NCBI GenBank assembly: GCA_018105865.1
Contig: CM030835.1
Span: 1,655,816-1,719,815, forward strand
Direction: 5' to 3'
DNA: 64,000 nt
Origin: Metaphire vulgaris
Taxonomy: Eukaryota; Annelida; Clitellata; Crassiclitellata; Megascolecidae
Made by a program: the position numbers and the translations under genes. This document shows positions 1 through 9,222 of the stretch, one piece after another. The notes beneath the pieces were generated by a model. It had not been told where the DNA came from and did not search any database. It saw nothing but the letters and a program-made list of their open reading frames with translations. The stretch's first letter is position 1, and every line of letters starts with the position of its first letter.

Positions 1-400
1 ACTTCTTGCCATTTGCTGAAAACTTTCTACATGTGTTATTTTGTTAGTTGCCGTATTAGAGGGGTAACGCTGAAGGAAATAAGATTGTTTTTTTTGGCTT
101 CTATGAAGTCCCATGCAGAACATATGACATGGAATATCATGCCCAGAAATTCTGGTGACAGCCTTTCTAGCTTGCTGATTTTCTCGAAAGATGGAAAATG
201 AAACTCAATGTCTGGATTTCTATTCATAATATTAACTTATAGAGGCATAGAATATGACTGGACTTCAAATTCTATTATATTTATTGCCAATGGCGTGCCA
301 TTGATAATATTCATTAGGCATGTCAGTTCGGCTAAGTCTGTTTGATTATTGTCGTTTACTTTTGAACGCTAATTGACCGTTTGAGTTCTCGGTGTTGCAG

Positions 401-581
401 GTGTTCCGATTTACAGAACCGCTTTGCCACCCAGTGCCTTCGGATGCGCAGTGGTTTCGGATACATGTGGGAATATCCGATCGCCAAGACCTTTGTCGAT
501 TCTTGGGTTCAGCAGATCTATGCCGGCAGCAACGAGATAATGAAAGAGCTGATCGCACGTTGTATTTTGGCCGAGAAGTAA
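401..581 (+). CDS. ACADL: Long-chain acyl-CoA dehydrogenase, last exon (partial)
   Basis: This is the terminal exon of a flavin-dependent acyl-CoA dehydrogenase, a mitochondrial matrix enzyme that performs the first step of fatty-acid beta-oxidation. It follows a good 3' splice site (tgttgcag, ending at 400) and reads 60 residues to a TAA at 579-581. The C-terminal signature is clear: GYMWEYPIAK is followed by VQQIYAGSNEIMKELIAR, the arm that contacts FAD at the subunit interface. The MWEYPIAK and NEIMKELIAR forms point to the long-chain (ACADL) branch. Divergent positions compared with the usual family are MRSGFG where a HGGWG-like glycine turn is expected, and AGSNE in place of GGTNE. No upstream exon is visible in bases 1-400, so the rest lies to the left. 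The frame is unbroken. The alternative is another ACAD paralogue; the family assignment is firm. Confidence 0.85.
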
Positions 582-1003
582 AACACGAGACTTAAACGAG
601 TATTCAATACAACACTATGGTTACCGGCTTACCGTGTTGCATAATGGGTGCACAGTGGAACAGTGGAACTGTTGCTCCAACAGTCAGTTTTGTAGGCCTT
701 CTGCTATTTGACTGGAGGGTATACGTTGATACTACTGTACTAACGGTATTGTTAAATCATATCACACAATGAAAGTCAACTGTCGGCCGATCAAATCTCA
801 GAATTAGGTTCAAATATTGGCAAGTTATTTTTTATCTCGAGAAATCATGTTTTAATCAAGTGCTATTTTACTGTTTAAAATTGCTGTATTTTCAAGAAGA
901 GCAAATCAAACTTGAAACTGTTTTTTCTTGTCTGTTGTCCTTGTCAGCGACTGCTTACTGCGAATTGGTGTTTATATTGGTTGTTTGCCCTGGTGTAGCC
1001 TGA
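582..1003. other. Intergenic, 3' of ACADL
   Basis: No gene, RNA or repeat is supported here. It is unique-looking AT-rich sequence between the ACADL stop and the first TIR element. Confidence 0.6.
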
Positions 1004-1753
1004 CAGTGGCGGTTCTTGGGTGGAGCTGGGAGGCTGTAGCCTCCAGATTTCAGCTCCCCCATAGCAGATGACCTTCTTTTGATTGTCAGTTATTTTCAGG
1101 GGTTGTTTAACTTGGATGGTGGACATTTTTTGCTCGTAAGACTTTTCTAGTCATAGGATAGGGGCTGTCCATTAATTACGTAAACAAATTAGGGGAAGGG
1201 TTTTTAAAAAGTTTGACAGTTGTTGACAGGGGAGGGGGTCAAGAAGTTGACGTCAACAATTTCATTTTTTTTACAAATGATAAAAAATAGGAAATTTCGT
1301 GGAATAATGTTTATTACAACGGAAAGAAGTCTGACAAATAAAAAAAGGTCATCACCACCACATCATGGCACTTGCTGAACAAAGGAAAAGGTCTCCGCTG
1401 CAAAAATAATAACCTTCTAAACTTTTAGGGACCCGTCACTAGTCTTAGTCTTAGTGGAGTGGGGCTCTAGGAAAGTGGGGGGCCGTTGGGGGCAACTTAT
1501 AATCATGGGGCCAACCATTTGTTGTTTAAATGTAGCATTAAGTATAGGGTCCCAACTGGGGGCCACTGGGGTGGCCAGCTCTCAATAGGGGCACAGTGGG
1601 CCGCCACTGCATACCGGTAATTATAGGGGGTCACTGAAAGTTGACAGTTGACAAGGGGAAGGGGTCAAAAATTGCCCAAAAATTGTTGACATAATTAATG
1701 AATAGCCTCATAGGGCTTAGCCCCCGGTTTTTTCTGACTAGAACCGCCACTGC
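1004..1753. mobile_element. Nested TIR elements, outer element with CAGTGGCGGTTCT ends
   Basis: The outer element starts CAGTGGCGGTTCT at 1004 and ends AGAACCGCCACTG at 1753, a matching terminal inverted repeat. Inside it, GGGGCTGTCCATTAATTACG (about 1166) pairs with the reverse complement of the GAATAGCCTC end (about 1711), a second TIR element with imperfect ATAGG flanks. Inside that, about 1455-1621 is a degraded reverse-orientation copy of the 185-bp MITE seen at 7925. No coding capacity is seen. The outer flanking 8-mers (TAGCCTGA and CATCAGCC) do not match, so no target duplication can be claimed for the outer layer. Confidence 0.6.
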
Positions 1754-2238
1754 ATCAGCCGATGGCACACCAATTTAAAATCATTGAAGCTCCAGATCAA
1801 ATCGAGGGTATCAGACAGCCAGTGACGTCTATGGTGGGGATATAAGGCAGGTGAAAAAGATGAGGTTTTACTCTTGTTCTAAATTTTTAATGCATTAGAC
1901 TTGGCAATCTGCACATTAGTATTTAATTATGACAGTTCAATTAATTTTAACTAAAGCGGTGACATTCGAATGACCTAGTTCAATCAACCAGTGGCGTAGC
2001 CAGAGTTTCAGGAAACAGTGGGGCCGTCGAAAAAGCATTTTGAATGAGACTTGAGTTAATTACGGCGCCCTGGAGACAATTTTTCGAAGACAGTAAGACA
2101 ACTTATAGCAATCACCATTCAACGAGTAAATTTCCCCACACGCTTTGTCAAAATCGTCTGAATGGGTGCACCGTTCCCCTTGTAGATACGCCAATGGCTT
2201 ACTGAAAATGTGACACTCTCTTGACATAAAACTACCAA

Positions 2239-2420
2239 CCAATCAGAGGACTTTAGGTCAAATTAACGTCAAGTGATTGGTTGAAAAACTGTTACCTGTC
2301 ATTTGGGCGGTAGTTCAAAGAAGATTCTAGAACATTCTACGTCCTTCGTTGATCGGGTGATGTCCTTTCTGCGTGTTCGTTCGTTCGTTCGAAAAATCGT
2401 CGAATTTTCTAGAAAATTCG
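2239..2420 (+). promoter_or_regulatory. CCAAT boxes plus two perfect heat-shock elements (left arm)
   Basis: A CCAAT box lies at 2239-2243 and an inverted one (ATTGG) at 2276-2280. At 2319-2338 there are four contiguous alternating HSF pentamers: AGAAG, ATTCT, AGAAC, ATTCT. At 2401-2420 there are four more: CGAAT, TTTCT, AGAAA, ATTCG. HSF trimers bind three or more contiguous inverted nGAAn units, so both are full-strength consensus sites. No convincing TATA box or start site is seen. The cluster lies about 1.3 kb upstream of the tandem array. That it drives transcription of the array is inference. Confidence 0.65.
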
Positions 2421-2533
2421 ACAACATTTCGGTCGTTAGTTACTACAACAGTTTAGAAACTGTCATATACAGGTCATGTGGTTAGATAAGTGGTTTTTAC
2501 GCAGGCTTACTTAGCCTCCTAAACCACTTAAAC

Positions 2534-2535
<2 letters not shown>

Positions 2536-2564
<29 letters not shown>

Positions 2565-2565
2565 A

Positions 2566-2614
<49 letters not shown>

Positions 2615-3038
2615 GTAACAGTGGTTCTCACAGTCCCTACTGAACCACTTTAAACCTTGTTATATTATATATTATTATATTATACTAGGTTATGGTTAAG
2701 GTGTTAACCCCTTAACCGCGACGGCTCAGAGCCGTCCAGTTTACATTGAGTTACAGATTTATTCCCCAGTTGAGGGGTTAAGGCGACAGTTGGGGTTTGT
2801 TAAGGTGTTGGTAAGTCAGCACCTTTCAAGGGGCGGCATTTTATCTAATATAATTTTATGACTAGGAATACTGTTAATACTGAATAGTATTAGAGTTTAG
2901 GTAACTAGTTTAAGTCTTTACAACGCGGCTGGTATGAGCATTTTCAGATGTCGTCATATAATATTAATAATTTATTACTATAAAATTATGTAACTAAGGG
3001 CCATGAGACTGCAATTTGTGTAATCTAATATAGGTAGC

Positions 3039-3080
<42 letters not shown>
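2536..3080. repeat. Microsatellites and palindromes of the left arm
   Basis: (ATT)n runs from about 2536 to 2613 and (AT)n from about 3043 to 3080. Between them, CGACGGCTCAGAGCCGTCC near 2720-2740 is a short perfect palindrome next to the imperfect repeats TTAACCCCTTAACC and GAGGGGTTAAGG. A GTGGTTC/GAACCAC hairpin lies at 2621-2648. Confidence 0.7.
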
Positions 3081-3099
3081 GATATAGGTAGGTTAAGAT

Positions 3100-3690
3100 T
3101 TAGCATTTCCCATTGTGACATTCAGTGTATTTTGTTTGGGGCGTTTGGGCCAAGGACATTTTCATGGCGATGACTGCGAATATTTTCTGCATTCTTCTCC
3201 AGTCTTGTGCAGTCTTTCTGCATATCTTGTGCAGCCTTCTGCAGTCTTCTGCAGTTGTCTGCATATCTTCTGCTATCTTCCTAAGTTGTAGTGCGGCACG
3301 TGCGGCGAAATCCTTGCGCAAGGTCTAAGTCGCGATTAGTTTTAGGGTGATATTCGCACGATTCAAAGTGGATTTGTCCAAATTCTTTCATTTGTTCGTA
3401 TTTCAGGGATGTTAAAATGGTTAAACACTGAATGTCATAATCTAATTTAATTAGGATATTGGGTAGGCCTATGGTAAAGACTAACTAATAGTATGCTTAG
3501 GGGCAGTGTCATGGCAATGGCAATATTTGGATGCTCATACTAATATGATAATTAGTCAAAAAAGTTTTTAATTAATATTTTATCTAGAATATTAAATTAG
3601 CAAAGCCGTCTCTTGAATGTTGCTGACTGCCATCATAGATAGATAGAGGCAGATAGGCAGTGATTTGATTTAGGTCTACAGGTACCGTCC
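3100..3690. other. Gene-free stretch of the left arm with CTGCA-rich repeat
   Basis: Bases 3180-3290 are a run of degenerate 11-12 bp repeats built on TCTTCTGCAGTC. They create short open frames on both strands (about 3100-3328) with no credible protein. The rest to 3690 is AT-rich and featureless. Confidence 0.5.
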
Positions 3691-3723
3691 TTGAGGATCA
3701 GCATCGCGAAGACCTCCAGCCTA

Positions 3724-6700
3724 CTTTGTTTCTGTATTGTTATGCATTGCATTACTGTTTTGATTCTATTTTCAGCTTTTTTTTCAGCATCGCAGAGACC
3801 CAGCCGACTTCATCCGACCTCGAGACCGTTCAAGCATCAGGAACAGCACCGACCGACTGCAGATCCCCAATTTTCGGGTCCCGGCCCCATTTTGTCCCTG
3901 TATTATATTTATTTTCTGTGTTATGCATTGCATTACTATTTTGATGTCTGCTTTCAATTTTTTCAGCATCGCAAAGACCCAGCCGACTTCAGCCGACTTC
4001 ATCCGACTTCGAGACTTTCAAGCATCAGGAACAGCATCGTCCGACTGCAGCCGCCAATCTTCGAGTTCCCCGCTCCATTTTGTCCCTGTATTATATTTAT
4101 TTTCTGTGTTATGCATTGCATTACTATTTTGATGTCTGCTTTCAATTTTTTTTCAGCATCGCAAAGACAGCCGACTTCAGCCGAATTCATCCGACTTCGA
4201 GACTTTCAAGCATCAGGAACAGCATCGACCGACTGCAGCCGCCAATCTTCGAGTTCTCCGCCCCAGTTTGTCCGTGTATTATATTTATTTTCTGTATTAT
4301 GCATTGCATTACTGTTTTGGTGTCTATTTTCAGCTTTTTCAGCATAGCAAAGACCTCCAGCCGACTTCATCCGACTTCGACACCGTCAAGATCAGCAACA
4401 GCACCGACCGACTGAAGTGCCCAATCATCGGGTCCCCGCCCCACTTTGTCCCTGTATTATATTTATTTTCTGTATTAGGGATTGCATTACTGTTTTGATG
4501 TCTGTTTTCAGCTTTTTTTCAGCACCGCAAAGACCCAGCCGACTTCGAGACCGTCGAGCATCAGGAACAGCACCGACCGACTGCAACCGCCAATCTTCGA
4601 GTCCCCCGCCCCAGTTTGTCCCTGTATTATATTTATTTTCTGTATTATGCATTGCATTACTGTTTTGATGTCTGTTTTCAGCTTTTTTTCAGCACCGCAA
4701 AGACCCAGCCGACTTCGAGACCGTCGAGCATCAGGAACAGCACCGACCGACTGCAACCGCCAATCTTCGAGTCCCCCGCCCTAGTTTGTCCCTGTATTAT
4801 ATTTATTTTCTGTATTATGCATTGCATTACTGTTTTGATGTCTGTTTTCAGCTTTTTTTTCAGCACCGCAAAGACCCAGCCGACTTCGAGACCGTCGAGC
4901 ATCAGGAACAGCACCGACCGACTGCAGTGCAGTCCCAATTTCGGAGCCCCCGCCCCAGTTTGTCCCTGTATTATATTTATTTTCTGTATTATGCATTGCA
5001 TTACTGTTTTGATGTCTGTTTTCAGCTTTTTTTCAGCACCGCAAAGATCCAGCCGACTTCGAGACCGTTAAGCATCAGGAACAGCACCGACCGACTGCAC
5101 CGCCCCAATCATCGCGGAGCCCCCGCCCCAGTTTGTCCCTGTATTATATTTATTTTCTGTATTATGCATTGCATTACTGTTTTGATGTCTGTTTTCAGCT
5201 TTTTTTAGCACCGCAAAGACCCAGCCGACTTCGAGACCGTCAAGCTTCAGGAACAGCACCGACCGACTGCAGCCCCAATTTTCGGAGCCCCCGCCCCAGT
5301 TTGTCCCTGTATTATATTTATTTTCTGTATTATGCATTGCATTACTGTTTTGATGTCTGTTTTCAGCTTTTTTTTCAGCACCGCAAAGATCCAGCCGACT
5401 TCGAGACCGTTAAGCATCAGGAACAGCACCGACCGACTGCAGTCCCAATTTTTTCGGAGTCCCCGCCCCAGTTTGTCCCTGTATTATATTTATTTTCTGT
5501 ATTATGCATTGCATTACTGTTTTGATGTCTGTTTTTCAGCTTTTTTCAGCACCGCAAAGACCCAGCCGACTTCGATACCGTCGAGCATCAGGAACAGCAC
5601 CGACCGACTGCACCCCCAATCATCGCGTCCCCGCCCCAGTTTGTCCCTGTATTATATTTATTTTCTGTATTATGCATTGCATTACTGTTTTGATGTCTGT
5701 TTTCAGCTTTTTTCAGCACCGCAAAGACCCAGCCGACTTCGAGACCGTCAAGCATCAGGAACAGCACCGACCGACTGCAGTGCCCAATTTTCATCGCGTC
5801 CCCCGCCCCAGTTTGTCCCTGTATTATATTTATTTTCTGTATTATGCATTGCATTACTGTTTTGATGTCTGTTTTCAGCTTTTTTTCAGCACCGCAAAGA
5901 CCCAGCCGACTTCGATACCGTCAAGCATCAGGAACAGCACCGACCGACTGCAGGCCCCAATTTTCGCGCCCCCGCCCCAGTTTGTCCCTGTATTATATTT
6001 ATTTTCTGTATTATGCATTGCATTACTGTTTTGATGTCTGTTTTCAGCTTTTTTCAGCACCGCAAAGACCCAGCCGACTTCGAGACCGTCAAGCATCAGG
6101 AACAGCACCGACCGACTGCAGGCCCCAATCATCGCGTCCCCGCCCCAGTTTGTCCCTGTATTATATTTATTTTCTGTATTATGCATTGCATTACTGTTTT
6201 GATGTCTGTTTTCAGCTTTTTTTCAGCACCGCAAAGACCCAGCCGACTTCGAGACCGTCAAGCATCAGGAACAGCACCGACCGACTGAAGTGCCCCAATT
6301 TTCGCGTCCCCGCCCCAGTTTGTCCCTGTATTATATTTATTTTCTGTATTATGCATTGCATTACTGTTTTGATGTCTGTTTTCAGCTTTTTTTCAGCACC
6401 GCAAAGACCCAGCCGACTTCGAGACCGTCAAGCATCAGGAACAGCACCGACCGACTGCAGCATCCCAATTTTCGCGTCCCCGCCCCAGTTTGTCCCTGTA
6501 TTATATTTATTTTCTGTATTATGCATTGCATTACTGTTTTGATGTCTGTTTTCAGCTTTTTCAGCACCGCAAAGACCCAGCCGACTTCGAGACCGTCAAG
6601 CATCAGGAACAGCACCGACCGACTGCAGTGCCCAATTTTCGGAGCCCCCGCCCCAGTTTGTCCCTGTATTATATTTATTTTCTGTATTATGCATTGCATT

Positions 6701-7245
6701 ACTGTTTTGATGTCTGTTTTCAGCTTTTTTTCAGCACCGCAAAGACCCAGCCGACTTCGAGACCGTCAAGCATCAGGAACAGCACCGACCGACTGCACCC
6801 CAATTTTCGGAGCCCCCGCCCCAGTTTGTCCCTGTATTATATTTATTTTCTGTATTATGCATTGCATTACTGTTTTGATGTCTGTTTTCAGCTTTTTTTT
6901 CAGCACCGCAAAGACCCAGCCGACTTCGAGACCGTCAACCATCAGGAACAGCACCGACCGACTGCAGGCCCCAATCATCGCGTCCCCCGCCCCAGTTTGT
7001 CCCTGTATTATATTTATTTTCTGTATTATGCATTGCATTACTGTTTTGATGTCTGTTTTCAGCTTTTTTTTCAGCATCCCAGCCGACTTCAACCGACTTC
7101 GAGACCGTCAAAAATCAGCAACAGCACCGACTGCAGCGCCGGACCCGGGTCCCCCGACTTCGAGACCAGCGGCCGTCCCATTTTTGCTGACGTCGTTTTT
7201 TCGTGTGTTTTTTGCATTTAGATATTTGTCATGTTGCATTTAATT
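3724..7245 (+). repeat. Tandem array, ~170-bp unit, about 20 copies (left arm)
   Basis: Each unit has an AT-rich half (CCCTGTATTATATTTATTTT, then ATGCATTGCATTACTG, then a TTTTCAG-pyrimidine-TTTTCAG tract) and a GC-rich half (CACCGCAAAGACCCAGCCGA, then GAGACCGTC, CATCAGGAACAGCACCGACC and CCCGCCCCAG). I count 20 copies of the GCATTGCATTA core. Unit length varies around 165-195 because of T-run and insert length. Most units carry GAGACC; two carry GATACC (near 5574 and 5914) and one GACACC (near 4378). The pyrimidine tract and CAG resemble 3' splice sites, so units could be spliced as exons. Two reading frames lack stops in most units, producing long open frames that need not be translated. Confidence 0.92.
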
Positions 7246-7284
7246 CTTGTTTTTTATATATGTTAATTCTGTACATTTTTTGGG

Positions 7285-7662
7285 GTGCATGCACCCTACC
7301 TTTTTATATTGTCTGTAAATCATATTAATGATTTTGTATGTGACATTAGTGTTTTTTGTACTTATTTGAGGTGTAATTCCCGCAATGAGCATCATTTTTG
7401 TGATTGTTATAGTTGCTTCTTCTTGCGTTTGTTAGTTATTTTTATGCTGTTTTTCAGGTGTTTTACTAACATACTAACATACCTGTGCATGTCTTTTTTA
7501 TTGTGCATGCTGATGCTCATTGTGGGTGTCCAGGACGGGGTATTTCATGTTTTGGGTAAGAAAATTCTGAAACTCCCAACAGTTAGCAGTATAATATATT
7601 TCAAAAAAGCAGAATTTTCCAAATTTTGTTTTATCCTTTTCTTAATTTCAAACTTAATATGA
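7285..7662 (+). other. AT-rich open frame downstream of array, unknown
   Basis: A 125-codon frame follows the array and is also largely open in the right arm (minus strand, 30214-30531). It is hydrophobic and cysteine-rich (for example FCDCYSCFFLRLLVIFMLFF) and includes GVQDGVFHV. I recognise no family. Conservation between arms is uninformative because the arms are near-identical everywhere. It ends beside an inverted repeat (ACTCCCAACAGT near 7576, ACTGTTGGGAGT near 7665) that could form a transcript-end hairpin. Confidence 0.25.
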
Positions 7663-7924
7663 TTGACTGTTGGGAGTCATGATTGTTTCATTTCTTTTGG
7701 ACCTTCCTTTTCTCTCAAAATTTCTGTGTGCCCTTAATATTTTGGTTGCAAAATTTACACTGAAAAATTGTAGTTATCAAATTTTCCAGGGGGGCCCGTC
7801 CCTCTCATGCTCACAGCCTCATCGTGGCGAGAGGGTGAACAGCTAATCAGATGGTTCTCTTGAGGGTGTCCTGCATGTACTGGACAGTTTCAATGATTAG
7901 CTGGCCAATGTGAGCACCACTCGT

Positions 7925-8109
7925 CAGTGGCGGCTCCACCGGAGGGGTCAGGGGAGCCCGTGCCCCCTATTGAGAGCCTGGCCCCAGTGGCCCCCTAGTT
8001 GGGACCCTATCCTTAATGCTACATACATTAAACAACAAATAGTTGGCCCCCATGATTAGAAGTTGCTCCCCAACGGCCCCCCACTTGCCAAATCCTAGAG
8101 CCGCCACTG
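7925..8109. mobile_element. hAT-type MITE, 185 bp, perfect TIR and TSD (left arm)
   Basis: It begins CAGTGGCGGCTCC and ends GAGCCGCCACTG, flanked on both sides by the 8-bp direct repeat CCACTCGT (7917-7924 and 8110-8117). An 8-bp target duplication and CAG/CTG ends fit the hAT superfamily. It is non-coding. The same insertion is in the right arm at 29783-29972, so it predates arm duplication. Confidence 0.9.
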
Positions 8110-8281
8110 CCACTCGTACTATTTGACTGCGTGTCTGACATTGGTCTGTTTTGTCTTTGTAGTATGGTGTGCTGCGCGGCGAAGGATCTTCTGGATGTTT
8201 TCGCTGTTGCCGTAATTTGGTTCGCCATCTCGTTGACTCTACTGAAATTTGGTCGGGTGTTGTTATTATCCAGATCTGCAC

Positions 8282-8432
8282 CCAACCGATTCGACAACAG
8301 ATGACATGGCAATCTCCACCAACCAGTTTCAACTCCAGTTGAATCGACATAGAGTTCGACAACAGATGACATGGCAATCTGAACCAACGTTCCAGTTTCA
8401 ACTCCAGTTGAATCGACAGAGTTTGACATGAC
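8282..8432. repeat. Minisatellite, ~70-bp unit (left arm)
   Basis: About two copies of a unit containing CGACAACAGATGACATGGCA and TTTCAACTCCAGTTGAATCG. The counterpart at 29395-29625 in the right arm has about three copies, so copy number differs between arms. Confidence 0.8.
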
Positions 8433-8914
8433 AATGCACTCTACCACCTAAGCAGACCTTCAAGAACTATTTCTGTGCTCATTGTTGACTTGTTAATGCT
8501 GTCAACAGCACCTTTGACTTTGGCATTTGCTCTGTTTCCAATGATGCACAAATTGTTCAGATAGCGTGAAAGGCTTAAGTGCCTAAGAATAAGTACTGTT
8601 CAACTGTTGTGTTACTTTTTAAAGTGCTGTACAGTATAAATCAATGAGAAAGTCATATACGATAACTCCAGAAGAAATGATACTTTTATATATTTTATTA
8701 ATAAGAATAGATAAAATTAGTTGTATTTAAAAGTAGATTATTATATTATTTCTCTTCAAAAAATTATTTCCTCCATAGCTGCAACGTCCCAACCACAATG
8801 ACCCTTTGGATTAAATACAATATTATATCTACTGATATCAACCTTGACAAAAATGTAAAATATCTGGATACTTATAATAATAAATATGATAATAATGTTT
8901 TGTGGTTCAGTAGG
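8433..8914. other. Gene-free inner part of left arm
   Basis: AT-rich non-coding sequence. Around 8565-8650 is a diverged member of the GCCTAAGAATAAG repeat family (see 14285-14500). No gene is supported. Confidence 0.5.
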
Positions 8915-8938
8915 TCAAAAATAGCGTGAGATCTCAAT

Positions 8939-8968
8939 ATAGCGTGAGATCATATGATCTCACGCTAT
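8939..8968. repeat. Perfect 30-bp palindrome at inner arm boundary
   Basis: ATAGCGTGAGATCAT is followed immediately by its exact reverse complement. A third half-site (AATAGCGTGAGATCT) lies just upstream at about 8920-8934, and a direct repeat TTTCATGTGACCTAGTTT occurs twice just downstream (about 8968-9006). It begins 25 bp inside the spacer from the left-arm limit and is absent from the right boundary. Confidence 0.85.
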
Positions 8969-9222
8969 TTTCATGTGACCTAGTTTCAATTTCATGTGAC
9001 CTAGTTTGTCAGTTCAGAAGCTGAAGACATGAATTGGCAAAGTTGCTGTGCAGATTGTATCTTTGAGACAAAATTGTTGAACTGAGCAGCAGCCTTTACT
9101 AGGCTCTGATCACTGTCATTGGCGTCAAACATGGCTGTCAGTCGCTCAATTTGATGTTGAAGTCCGAGTCTGACCGAACCAATGTCTATTGACTTCTGTG
9201 CTTGGTGTAGAGCAAGCTCACT

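Larger units (their letters stand above)
1932..8914 (+). repeat. Left arm of giant inverted repeat (~7.0 kb)
   Basis: This segment recurs in reverse complement at 28988-36299. The outer limit is ACAGTTCAATTAATTTTAAC at 1932, mirrored by the sequence ending at 36299; the inner limit is GTGGTTCAGTAGG at 8914, mirrored by CCTACTGAACCAC from 28988. Order inwards: 57 bp of unique flank, a CAGTGGCGTAGCC terminus (1989) typical of hAT-like elements, a CCAAT/HSE promoter (2239-2420), (ATT)n, a GACGGCTC/GAGCCGTC palindrome near 2730, (AT)n, a 20-unit array, an AT-rich tail, a MITE, a minisatellite and AT-rich DNA. By eye the arms are nearly identical outside the arrays and microsatellites. The arm lengths (6983 and 7312) differ by roughly two array units. 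Confidence 0.9.

Noticed and set aside
3100..3328. 73- and 67-codon frames, mirrored at 34923-35151
   Set aside because: They arise from degenerate CTGCA repeats and appear on both strands; duplicated only because the arm is duplicated.
3691..7243. Long overlapping open frames on both strands of the left array (up to 317 codons)
   Set aside because: The repeat unit simply lacks stops in several frames; the frames shift with T-run length and none has a recognisable domain.
3724..7245. CRISPR array
   Set aside because: Units are contiguous ~170-bp tandem repeats without short repeat/unique spacer alternation, in a eukaryotic genome.
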